Shown here piece by piece: positions 25,043-32,849 of a stretch of DNA of 64,000 nt (position 1 is the first letter of the stretch; the number at the start of each line of letters is the position of its first letter). Under the pieces are notes generated by a model that was given only the letters and a program-made list of their open reading frames with translations, was not told the origin of the DNA and did no database searches. The DNA comes from Tessaracoccus sp. (lineage in GTDB: Bacteria; Actinomycetota; Actinomycetes; Propionibacteriales; Propionibacteriaceae): the NCBI RefSeq assembly GCF_016714275.1, contig NZ_JADJNP010000002.1, positions 744,001 to 808,000 on the forward strand, given 5' to 3'. A program made the position numbers and the translations under genes.

Positions 25043-25839
25043 GCCAGGAACGCGACTGGGCCTCCGGCGTCATGCTCGGGATCGCGGTGGTCGTCGCGTT
25101 CCTCGCGTTCTTCTGGCCGCTGCTCGTGGCGCCGTCGGCGGCGCTGGACGGCAACGCATTGTCGCCGTTCATCTTCGCGCTGCTGCTGCCGATCGTGATC
25201 GGCATCGTGGTGTCGCAGCTCAGCAGGGGCACGATCGATCCGAAGACGTTGGCGATGCTGGGCGTCCTTTCCGCGCTGGGCGCGCTGTCGCGGCCGCTGG
25301 GGGCGGGCACCGCGGGCATCGAGTTCGTGTTCATCCCGCTGATCCTCGGCGGCCGCGTGTTCGGCCCGACGTTCGGGTTCCTGCTCGGCAGCACGACGCT
25401 GATGACGTCGTCGCTGTTGACGGGCGGCGTGGGACCATGGCTGCCGTTCCAGATGATGGCGGCGTCGTTCGTCGGCATGGGCGCCGGGCTGCTCCCGGGC
25501 GGCCACGCCGCCAAGCAAGGCTCCCGGCCCGCGCACGGCAGCTGGGCGGAGATCGCCCTGCTCGGCGCGTATGGCGCGGTCTCCACGACGCTCTACGGCG
25601 CGCTGGTCGACATGTCATTCTGGCCGTTCAACCTGGGGCTGTCGACGGAGCTGAGCTACGTCGCCGGCGCCCCGATCCGCGAGAACCTCCACCGATTCCT
25701 GTTGTGGAACATGGCTACGGCGATGGGTTGGAACCTCGGCCGTTCCGTCACGACGATCGTGACGCTCGCCATCGTCGGCCGCCCGCTGCTGCGGATCCTG
25801 CGCCGCACCAACCGCCGCGCCACCTTCGCCCCCGGCTGA
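25039..25839 (+). CDS. ECF transporter S component (predicted corrinoid-specific)
   Basis: 266 residues, ~7 hydrophobic segments, with PLGAGTAGIEFVFIPLILGG and GPTFGFLLGS, typical of dedicated S components encoded next to their own A and T genes. Substrate is inferred from the cobalamin riboswitch and the DUF4430-like proteins in the same unit; CbrT-type cobalamin-related S components are known to be riboswitch-controlled. Last gene of the operon; it is convergent with the toxin gene. Confidence 0.8.
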   Translation: MSQERDWASGVMLGIAVVVAFLAFFWPLLVAPSAALDGNALSPFIFALLLPIVIGIVVSQLSRGTIDPKTLAMLGVLSALGALSRPLGAGTAGIEFVFIPLILGGRVFGPTFGFLLGSTTLMTSSLLTGGVGPWLPFQMMAASFVGMGAGLLPGGHAAKQGSRPAHGSWAEIALLGAYGAVSTTLYGALVDMSFWPFNLGLSTELSYVAGAPIRENLHRFLLWNMATAMGWNLGRSVTTIVTLAIVGRPLLRILRRTNRRATFAPG

Positions 25840-25933
25840 GTATCCGACTCCGTTGCCGGAAAAGTCCAGACAGATTGGGCTTTTACCCAGTCTCCGGGGT
25901 ACTCGGCCTATCTCACCGCACTTTTACGGTAGG

Positions 25934-26308
25934 TCACGGTGTCGCCGTGCTCCAGGAGGCGAGTCTCGCCGCCACCTCCTGATGATCGACGGCGCCCTCT
26001 GCGACTGCTATCACCAACGCGTAGGCGTCGTCGTCCGGGGCATCGATGACGACGTCGTTGAGACCACAGAACACCACCATCGATAGCCAACCCAGTCGCT
26101 TGTTGCCATCACCCAGGGCATGGTTGCGTACGACGGACTCCAGCAGAACTGCGGCCTTGACGTCAAGACTCGGGTAAGCCTCAACGCCGAACACTGTTGC
26201 CTGCGGCCGGTACGCAGCCGAATCGAGGAGTCCGACGTCGCGTACCGGGCCGACTCCGAGGTCCCCAGCGAGGGTGAACAAGTCCTCCAGAGAGAGGTAG
26301 TGGATCAC
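25934..26308 (-). CDS. doc: Doc/Fic-family toxin
   Basis: 124 residues. The Fic-type motif is HALGDGNKR at 63-71, matching Doc HxFx(D/N)xNKR with Leu in place of Phe. Doc toxins phosphorylate EF-Tu and are neutralised by the partner antitoxin. ATGA overlap with the antitoxin gene upstream supports a two-gene operon. Confidence 0.85.
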   Translation of the reverse strand: MIHYLSLEDLFTLAGDLGVGPVRDVGLLDSAAYRPQATVFGVEAYPSLDVKAAVLLESVVRNHALGDGNKRLGWLSMVVFCGLNDVVIDAPDDDAYALVIAVAEGAVDHQEVAARLASWSTATP

Positions 26309-26508
26309 TGGCCGAGACGGTCAAGCAGGTCTGCGTAGCGAACACGCGCGACGTCGGACAGCCGACGGACTTTGCCCTCGTGCAGGCGCCGTGCCGAGGC
26401 CTCGCGGATCGCACGCACGGTCGCCTCTTGCTTGCTGACCCCATCCGCCTCCGCAAGAAGCGCCAGGGCCTGCTCATCCTCGGATGTCAGCCGCAGTGTC
26501 ATTGCCAT
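26305..26508 (-). CDS. Antitoxin of the Doc-type pair (ribbon-helix-helix-like)
   Basis: 67 residues. MTLRLTSEDEQALALLAEAD and SKQEATVRAIREA follow the ribbon-helix-helix pattern of a DNA-binding N-terminus; the C-terminus would bind the toxin. The ATG lies exactly seven bases from a TATCAT -10 element inside a palindromic operator, so the mRNA is probably leaderless and autoregulated. Confidence 0.78.
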   Translation of the reverse strand: MAMTLRLTSEDEQALALLAEADGVSKQEATVRAIREASARRLHEGKVRRLSDVARVRYADLLDRLGQ

Positions 26509-26515
26509 GTGCGCG

Positions 26516-26535
26516 ATGATACCACTCTGGTATCA
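26516..26535 (-). promoter_or_regulatory. Promoter and palindromic operator of the toxin-antitoxin operon
   Basis: TGATACCA-CTC-TGGTATCA is a perfect 8+8 inverted repeat at 26517-26535. Its left arm overlaps the -10 hexamer TATCAT (26521-26516, minus strand). A bound antitoxin would block the promoter. Confidence 0.75.
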
Positions 26536-26543
26536 ACCCGAGC

Positions 26544-27740
26544 TCAGCGGATCAGGCGGGCGGTGAGGACGCCGTCGATGCCGAGGATGCGGCCGAGCAG
26601 GTCGTCGGAGACGTCGCCCTCCACGTCGACCAAGGTGTAGGCCAGTTCGCCGCGCGACTTGTTCAGCAGGTCCTCGATGTTGAGGCCCGCCTCCGCGAGG
26701 AGCGTCGAGATCTGGCCGACCATGTTCGGCACGTTGGAGTTCACGATCGCGATCCGCGTGCCGCCGTTCCTCGGGAGCACCGCCTCGGGGAAGTTCACCG
26801 AGTTGGAGATGTTCCCGTGCTCAAGGTACTCCCGCAGCTCGTTGGCGGCCATGCGGGCCGAGTTCTCCTCCGCCTCATGCGTCGACGCGCCGAGGTGCGG
26901 CAGCGTGACGGCGCGCGGACGCGTGTTCAGCTCGGGGACCGGGAAGTCGCAGACGTAGCCGCGCAGACGCTCCGTCTCCAGGGCCTCCACGACGGCGTCG
27001 AGGTCGACGATGGGCGCGCGGGCGAAGTTCACCAGCACCGCGGACTTCTTCATCAGCGCGAACTGATCCCTGCCGATCAGGCCGCGGGTGGCGTCGATCA
27101 GCGGCACGTGCACGGTGAGGATGTCGGCGCGCTTCAGCAGGTTGTCGAGGTTGGTGACGTGCTCGACGCGGCTTGACAGCTTCCAGGCATGCTTGACGGT
27201 GACGCCCGGGTCGTACCCCATCACCTTCATGCCCAGGCCGACGGCGGCATTGGCGACCTCGACGCCGATGGCACCCAGGCCGATCACGCCGAGAGTCCGG
27301 CCCGGCAGCTCGAACCCGGCGAACTGCTTCTTGTTGGCCTCCACCTCCTTGTCCATCGACGCCGCGTCGCCGCGCAGCCGGTGGGCGTAGGCAGCCGCGT
27401 CGACGATGTTGCGCGCGGCCAGGAAGATGGCGGCGATGACCAGCTCCTTGACCGCGTTGGCGTTCGAGCCGGGGGTGTTGAACACCGGGATGCCGCGGTC
27501 CGTGTAGTCGGCCACGGGGATGTTGTTGGTGCCTGCGCCGGCGCGCGCGACGGCCTTCACCGATGCGGGGATCGGGATCCCGTGGAGGTTCGCGGAGCGC
27601 AGGATCAGCGCGTCGGGCTCCTCGACGTGACCGCCGACGTCGTACAGCTCCTTCGGCAGCTGGCTCAGGCCCGCCTGGCTGATCGCGTTGAGCGTGCGAA
27701 TCTGGAACGGCGCAGCCGGCCGCTCTTCGTTGTGGGTCAT
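26544..27740 (-). CDS. serA: D-3-phosphoglycerate dehydrogenase
   Basis: First step of serine synthesis, oxidising 3-phosphoglycerate with NAD. 398 residues from the ATG at 27740, which follows the serC stop by two bases; a longer frame exists but runs back into serC. Rossmann motif GLGAIG at 154-159, NFARAPIVD, and TLPHLGASTHEAEENSA with the catalytic histidine. An ACT domain (~325-398; IVNSNVPNMVGQISTLLAEA) suggests serine feedback. The length is of the short ACT-containing type, without the intervening domain of the ~530-residue actinobacterial form. Confidence 0.93.
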   Translation of the reverse strand: MTHNEERPAAPFQIRTLNAISQAGLSQLPKELYDVGGHVEEPDALILRSANLHGIPIPASVKAVARAGAGTNNIPVADYTDRGIPVFNTPGSNANAVKELVIAAIFLAARNIVDAAAYAHRLRGDAASMDKEVEANKKQFAGFELPGRTLGVIGLGAIGVEVANAAVGLGMKVMGYDPGVTVKHAWKLSSRVEHVTNLDNLLKRADILTVHVPLIDATRGLIGRDQFALMKKSAVLVNFARAPIVDLDAVVEALETERLRGYVCDFPVPELNTRPRAVTLPHLGASTHEAEENSARMAANELREYLEHGNISNSVNFPEAVLPRNGGTRIAIVNSNVPNMVGQISTLLAEAGLNIEDLLNKSRGELAYTLVDVEGDVSDDLLGRILGIDGVLTARLIR

Positions 27741-27742
27741 GC

Positions 27743-28825
27743 CTACCCGTTCCGCTTCTCGAAGTCGGCCATGAAGTCGATCAGGTCGTGGACGCCCTCG
27801 ATCGGCATCGCGTTGTAGATGCTCGCACGCATGCCGCCGACCGACCGGTGACCCGCCAAGTTCGTCAGCCCCGCCTCCGCGGCCTCCGCGACGAACGTCT
27901 TGTCCAGCGCCGGGTCGGCGATGAGGAACGGCACGTTCATCCACGATCGCGCGTTCGGCGCCACCGGGTTCGAGTAGTAGTCCGACGCGTCGATGAAGCC
28001 GTACAGCTCAGCGGCCTTCGCCCCGTTCCGCTCGGCCATGGCGCTCAGGCCGCCGAGGTCGCTGATCCACTCGAGGATCTGGCCAAGGAGGTAGATGCTG
28101 AACGTCGGCGGGGTGTTGAGCATGGAGTCGCTTGCGGCCATCTGCGCGTAGTCGAGGACCGACGGCGTGGTGGCGCGGGCCTTGCCCACCAGGTCGTCGC
28201 GCACGATCACCACGCACAGGCCGGACGGCCCCATGTTCTTCTGCGCGCCGGCGTAGATCAGGCCGTAACGGGCGACGTCAATGGGTCGCGAAAGGATGGT
28301 CGAGGAGAAGTCGGCCACCAGCGGCACGTCGCCGGTCTCGGGGACGTAGTCGAACTCCACGCCGCCGATGGTCTCGTTCGGGGTGTAGTGCACGTAGGCC
28401 GCGGCGGGGTCGACGGCGTAGCTGCCGGCGGCGGGCACCGTCGTGTAGTTGGTGGCGGCCTCGTCGGCCAGGACAGCCACGTCCAGCCCCTGGCGCTTGG
28501 CGGCCTTGATCGCCTTCGCCGACCATTGCCCCGTGTTGAGGAAGCCGACGGCGTCGCCGGGCTGGGTGAGGTTCATCGGGATGGCGTCGAACTGCGCGCT
28601 CGCCCCGCCCTGCAGGAACAGCACACGGTAGTTGTCCGGGACGCCGAGGAGCTCGCGCAGCAGCGCCTCGGCACGCGCCGCACAGGCCACGAACGGCTTG
28701 CCGCGGTGCGACACCTCCATGACGGACATGCCGCCGCCTTGCCAATCGAGGAGCTCGGACTGGGCACGCTCCAACACGCTGGTCGGGAGCATCGCAGGAC
28801 CTGGGGAAAAGTTCCAAACACGCAC
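27743..28825 (-). CDS. serC: Phosphoserine aminotransferase
   Basis: Second step of serine synthesis (phosphohydroxypyruvate to phosphoserine), PLP enzyme. The N-terminus WNFSPGPAMLP and the PLP lysine Lys196 in GAQKNMGPSG identify it. The GTG at 28825 is preferred: a -10-like CACAAT (28838-28833) lies exactly seven bases upstream, which fits the leaderless pattern seen repeatedly in this window, and it gives 360 residues. It forms an operon with serA. The promoter region is adjacent to a palindromic repeat at 28877-28929. Confidence 0.92.
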   Translation of the reverse strand: MRVWNFSPGPAMLPTSVLERAQSELLDWQGGGMSVMEVSHRGKPFVACAARAEALLRELLGVPDNYRVLFLQGGASAQFDAIPMNLTQPGDAVGFLNTGQWSAKAIKAAKRQGLDVAVLADEAATNYTTVPAAGSYAVDPAAAYVHYTPNETIGGVEFDYVPETGDVPLVADFSSTILSRPIDVARYGLIYAGAQKNMGPSGLCVVIVRDDLVGKARATTPSVLDYAQMAASDSMLNTPPTFSIYLLGQILEWISDLGGLSAMAERNGAKAAELYGFIDASDYYSNPVAPNARSWMNVPFLIADPALDKTFVAEAAEAGLTNLAGHRSVGGMRASIYNAMPIEGVHDLIDFMADFEKRNG

Positions 28826-28876
28826 GACCCCTATTGTGGCACTCCGTGCCTTCCGCGGCGATCTGCCCACAGTTGC

Positions 28877-28929
28877 GGACCTTTCGACGCGCGCTACGTC
28901 GCTTCGCTCCTTGGGCGCGGCTCAAGGAA
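28877..28929. repeat. Palindromic intergenic repeat, family A
   Basis: Shares the flanking boxes TTTCGAC ... GGCTCAA with three other copies at 43095, 44986 and 51116. This copy overlaps the 3' end of the methyltransferase gene and supplies its last ~6 codons. Confidence 0.6.
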
Positions 28930-30105
28930 CGAGAGTCGCTCGACGACGACCGCCTTCGTGCCCTCCAGCGTCCTCGCGAGTACCAGCGTCGCCGACGCCG
29001 TGCCCTTCGGCTTCAGCTCGCGGCGCAGGGCAGCGGGGTCGACGTCGATCCCGCGCTTCTTGATCTCCAGCGTGCCGATGCCGTGCTCCGCGACCCAGCG
29101 TCGGAGCGTCCTACGGTCGTAGTCGAGCACCTCGCGGACAGCGAAACAGGTGGCCAACGGCGAGGCAAGCGGCTCGTCGCTCGACAGGTAAGCGATGTGC
29201 GGGTCGAGCAGCCACAGGTCGTGCGCGGGGGCGATCTCTTCGAACAGCCCCGCGCGGATCACCGCGCCGTCGGGCTCGATCAGGTACCGGCCCAGCGGCC
29301 GAACGTCCAATCCGGGGCGTCCCCCCGTCCGGGCCAGCGTCGTGGCGCCGCCGGCTCCCAGCGCGACGACGGCGGGTCCCTCCGAGAGCCGGTTCCACAG
29401 CGACGCCTCGACGACGTCGTGCGACTCGCTCACCCACGCCGCCTGGACACCATAGGGGATGATCTCCTTCGGAACGCCAGGGCCGAGCTTCACGCACACG
29501 AACCGGTCCGAGGACAGCTGCGCGAGCACGAAGTCCCACGACGGCGTGAAGTCCGCGACGTTCCAGGTGCGTCCGCGTGCGGTGCGCCGCGCGGGGTCGA
29601 GGAAGATCGCCGCCCCGGGCGGCGGGGTCTGCTCCTCGGCGAGGCCGACGTGCACGTCGTACGTCAGCCCGGCCGCCAGGCAGTCGGGAGAGCGCGTGCG
29701 CGAGAAGCCGGGAGCGCCCGCGACCAGCGCGAGGTTATGTGCAGCGACGGCGGCGGTCTCCGGGTCGGCGTCGACCGCGACGACGCGGAGCCCCGCCTCG
29801 AGGAACGCCATGGCGTCCGCGCCGATCCCGCAGCCGAGGTCCCACACCTCCGTCACGCCCGCGTCGGCGAACCGCTGCGCCCGCCACCGGGCCACGGACC
29901 GTCGCGTCGCCTGCTCCAGGCCGTTGCGGGTGAACAGCATCTCGTCGGCGCGCTCGAACTTCGCCGCCGCCCGACGACGCAGCACCGCCTGGCCGAGCGC
30001 CCACGCGGCATCGTCCGCCCCGAAGCTGCGCCGCAGCCTCTCCCCCGCGCCGAGCGATGACGGGTCCGGCTCTCGCATCGCCGCGGCCAGCGCCTGATCT
30101 CTCAC
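28894..30105 (-). CDS. SAM-dependent methyltransferase with THUMP-like domain
   Basis: 403 residues from a GTG at 30105; an ATG at 30078 is also possible. SAM motif I is VWDLGCGIGADAMAFL, followed by VVAVDADPE and the acidic FLDPARR motif. The C-terminal part (ELKPKGTASATLVLARTL) fits the THUMP-like domain of a conserved actinobacterial methyltransferase, likely acting on RNA (inference). The first codon lies 26 bases after the ABC ATPase stop, so it is probably read from the transporter operon. The last few residues (FLEPRPRSEAT) come from the repeat at 28877. Confidence 0.82.
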   Translation of the reverse strand: MRDQALAAAMREPDPSSLGAGERLRRSFGADDAAWALGQAVLRRRAAAKFERADEMLFTRNGLEQATRRSVARWRAQRFADAGVTEVWDLGCGIGADAMAFLEAGLRVVAVDADPETAAVAAHNLALVAGAPGFSRTRSPDCLAAGLTYDVHVGLAEEQTPPPGAAIFLDPARRTARGRTWNVADFTPSWDFVLAQLSSDRFVCVKLGPGVPKEIIPYGVQAAWVSESHDVVEASLWNRLSEGPAVVALGAGGATTLARTGGRPGLDVRPLGRYLIEPDGAVIRAGLFEEIAPAHDLWLLDPHIAYLSSDEPLASPLATCFAVREVLDYDRRTLRRWVAEHGIGTLEIKKRGIDVDPAALRRELKPKGTASATLVLARTLEGTKAVVVERLSFLEPRPRSEAT

Positions 30106-30131
30106 GCGGGCGAGGCTATCGGGGTCCGGTT

Positions 30132-31853
30132 CTACAGCAGCTCCCGGGTGTCGAGCTCGACGACGCGGTCGCCCAGCGACTCGAGCAGGGCGTGGCGCTC
30201 CTCGCGACGCTGACGCTGCTCGATCGGGTTCGGCACCGGGGCCGCGGCGAGCAGGCGCTTCGTGTATTCCTGCTGCGGGTTGAGCAGCACGTCCTCGCGC
30301 GTTCCCGCCTCCACGATCTTGCCGAACTGCATCACGACGACGCGGTGCGCGAGCGAGTCGATGACCGCGAGGTCGTGCGAGATGAACAGACACGCGAATC
30401 CGAACTGGACCTGGAGGTCCGTGAACATCGCGAGGACCGATGCCTGAACGGACACGTCGAGGGCCGAGGTCGGCTCGTCGGCGATCAGCAGGTCCGGCTT
30501 CAACGCGAGCGCCCGCGCGATCGACACCCGCTGGCGCTGGCCGCCGGAGAGCTCGTGCGGATAGCGGTTGTACGCGCTGCGGGGCAGGTGCACCGCCTCC
30601 AGCAGCTTGTGCACGCGCGCCTCGCGCTCCTTCGGGGTTCCGATGCCGTGGACCGACAACGGCTCGGAGATCACGTCGCCGATCGGGAACCGCGGGTTCA
30701 ACGACGCCGCCGGGTCCTGGAAGATGACGCCGACGCGCTTGCGGAGGCTCTTCAGCTCCGGGCCCTTCAGCGAGAGCAGGTCCTGGTCGAGGACACGCAC
30801 CTGGCCGGACTCGGAAGGGATCAGCCCGAGCAGCGCGCGACCGATCGTCGACTTGCCCGAACCGGACTCACCCACAAGGCCGACGATCTCGCCGCGCTTG
30901 ACGTCGAAGCTCACGTCGTCGACGGCGCGGAACGGCTTCTTCCCCTGCCTGCGGTACTCGACGACCAGGTTCTCCACGGAAAGGGCCGTCTCCGCGCCCG
31001 GGGCCACGTCCTTCGGCGCCACGCCGAACTGGCCGTGGCCGTCGCCCAGGTGCGGTACCGCCGCGAGCAGCTTCTGGGTGTAGGGGTGCTGCGGGTTGAG
31101 CAGCACCTCGTCCACCGTGCCGCGCTCGACGATGTTGCCCTTGAACATCACGGCGACGTTGTCGGCCATGTCGGCGACCACTCCCATGTTGTGCGTGATC
31201 AGCAGGATGCCGGTGTTCAGCTTGTCCTTCAGCGAGCGCAGCAGGTCGAGGATGTCGGCCTGCACGGTGACGTCGAGCGCCGTCGTCGGCTCGTCGGCGA
31301 TGATCACCTCCGGGTCGCAGGTCAGCGCCATGGCGATGACGACGCGCTGCCGCATGCCGCCGGACAGCTCGTGCGGGTACTGGTTGACGCGCCGCTCGGG
31401 CGCGGGGATGCCGACGGCGGCCAGCAGGTCGATGGCGCGCTGCCAGGCCTCGCGGCCGAACGCGACGCCATGCACCTCCATCGACTCGATCAGCTGCTCG
31501 CCGATCTTGATCACGGGGTTGAGCGCCGTCATCGGCTCTTGGAACACCATGGCGACGCGGCGGCCGCGGATCGAGCGCAGTTCCCGGCCGGACAGGTCGC
31601 CGACGACCTTGTCGCCGACGACGGTGCGCCCCTCGATCCGGGCGGTCTTCGGCAGCAGGCCGAGGGCGGTGGTCGCGGTGACGGACTTGCCGGAGCCGGA
31701 CTCGCCCACCAGCGCCATCACCTCTCCGGGCTCGACGGTCAGCGACAGGCCCTTGACGGCGTGGACGACGCCGAACTCGGTGCGGAAGCGCACGTTCAGG
31801 TCGTCGAACTCGAGGGCCGCGTTCTCGCCGGTGAAGGTCTTCATTTCAGTCAT
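30132..31853 (-). CDS. Fused DppD-DppF ABC transporter ATPase
   Basis: 573 residues, two ABC domains, each with GESGSGKS, LSGGMRQR or LSGGQRQR, and ADEPTTALD or ADEPTSALD. Oligopeptide-type C-terminal extensions (NPQHPYTQKLLAAVPHL; NPQQEYTKRLLAAAPVP) follow each domain. It drives the importer formed with the two permeases upstream in the same operon. Complete and apparently functional, in contrast with the relic set at 5759-8156. Confidence 0.94.
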   Translation of the reverse strand: MTEMKTFTGENAALEFDDLNVRFRTEFGVVHAVKGLSLTVEPGEVMALVGESGSGKSVTATTALGLLPKTARIEGRTVVGDKVVGDLSGRELRSIRGRRVAMVFQEPMTALNPVIKIGEQLIESMEVHGVAFGREAWQRAIDLLAAVGIPAPERRVNQYPHELSGGMRQRVVIAMALTCDPEVIIADEPTTALDVTVQADILDLLRSLKDKLNTGILLITHNMGVVADMADNVAVMFKGNIVERGTVDEVLLNPQHPYTQKLLAAVPHLGDGHGQFGVAPKDVAPGAETALSVENLVVEYRRQGKKPFRAVDDVSFDVKRGEIVGLVGESGSGKSTIGRALLGLIPSESGQVRVLDQDLLSLKGPELKSLRKRVGVIFQDPAASLNPRFPIGDVISEPLSVHGIGTPKEREARVHKLLEAVHLPRSAYNRYPHELSGGQRQRVSIARALALKPDLLIADEPTSALDVSVQASVLAMFTDLQVQFGFACLFISHDLAVIDSLAHRVVVMQFGKIVEAGTREDVLLNPQQEYTKRLLAAAPVPNPIEQRQRREERHALLESLGDRVVELDTRELL

Positions 31854-31864
31854 GTCCTAACCCT

Positions 31865-32839
31865 TCAGTCCATCTGCTGGCGAGGATCGAACGCGTCGCG
31901 CAGGCCGTCGCCGATGAAGTTGACGCACAGCGAGATCAGCAGGATGAACATGCCGGGGACCCAGAAGAGCCACGGCCTGTTGTTGAGCGCGTTCTGGTTC
32001 TCGGAGACCAGGAGGCCCAGCGACGTGTCGGGCGCCCGCACGCCGAAGCCGAGATAGGAAAGCGCGGTCTCGGTGAGGATCGCGGCCGAGATGAGCAGGG
32101 TCGCGTTGACCACGATGGTGCCGAGCGCGTTCGGCAGGATGTGGCGCACGATGATCTGGGGAGACGGCGTGCCGAGAGCCCGGGCCGCCATCACGAACTC
32201 CCGCTCGCGCAGCGACAGCACCTCGCCGCGCACGAGCCGCGCGAGGCCGGTCCAGGAGACGACCGCCAGCACCAGCGCGAGCATCACGATGTTGGCGCCG
32301 AACATGCGGCCGAGCACCGCGGCCAGCACCAGCGTCGGGATGATGATGAAGAGGTCGGTGACGCGCATGAGGAAGGCCTCGATGAGGCCGCGGTAGTAGC
32401 CCGCCATGGCGCCGATGATCGTGCCGATGATGGTGGCGATGATGCCGACGGTGAACGCCACGAACAGCGACTGCTGCGTGCCGCGCATCACCAACGCGAA
32501 GTAGTCCTTGCCGATGCTGTCCTGGCCGAACGGGTGCTCGCCCAGCGACGGCGGGAAGAACTGGATGGTCGGGCGCGCCTCGTTGACGATGTCGTAGGCG
32601 TCGACATACGTCTTGGACCACCAGCCGGGAATGGGGCCCCAGCCGATCGACGTGAACGCGAGCAGGATGATGAACAGCAGGACGATCATCGAGATCATGG
32701 CCGCCTTGTGCCGGAAGAACCGACGGCGCACGAGCTGGCCCTGCGAGTAGGACTTGGTCGTGGTCGACGCGACGTCGTCCTCGATGGAGAACTGGTCGTG
32801 GGGGTCGATCGCGGGGAGCGAGTTGTTGGGATCACTCAT
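31865..32839 (-). CDS. DppC-type ABC permease
   Basis: 324 residues, a cytoplasmic N-terminal extension and six transmembrane segments; HPFGQDSIGKDYFALVMRGT and the coupling loop EFVMAARALGTPSPQIIVRH are the family hallmarks. The periplasm-side loop between segments 1 and 2 is longer than in E. coli DppC. Pairs with DppB; 11 bases separate it from the ATPase gene. Confidence 0.93.
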   Translation of the reverse strand: MSDPNNSLPAIDPHDQFSIEDDVASTTTKSYSQGQLVRRRFFRHKAAMISMIVLLFIILLAFTSIGWGPIPGWWSKTYVDAYDIVNEARPTIQFFPPSLGEHPFGQDSIGKDYFALVMRGTQQSLFVAFTVGIIATIIGTIIGAMAGYYRGLIEAFLMRVTDLFIIIPTLVLAAVLGRMFGANIVMLALVLAVVSWTGLARLVRGEVLSLREREFVMAARALGTPSPQIIVRHILPNALGTIVVNATLLISAAILTETALSYLGFGVRAPDTSLGLLVSENQNALNNRPWLFWVPGMFILLISLCVNFIGDGLRDAFDPRQQMD

Positions 32840-32849
32840 GGCAGGCTCC

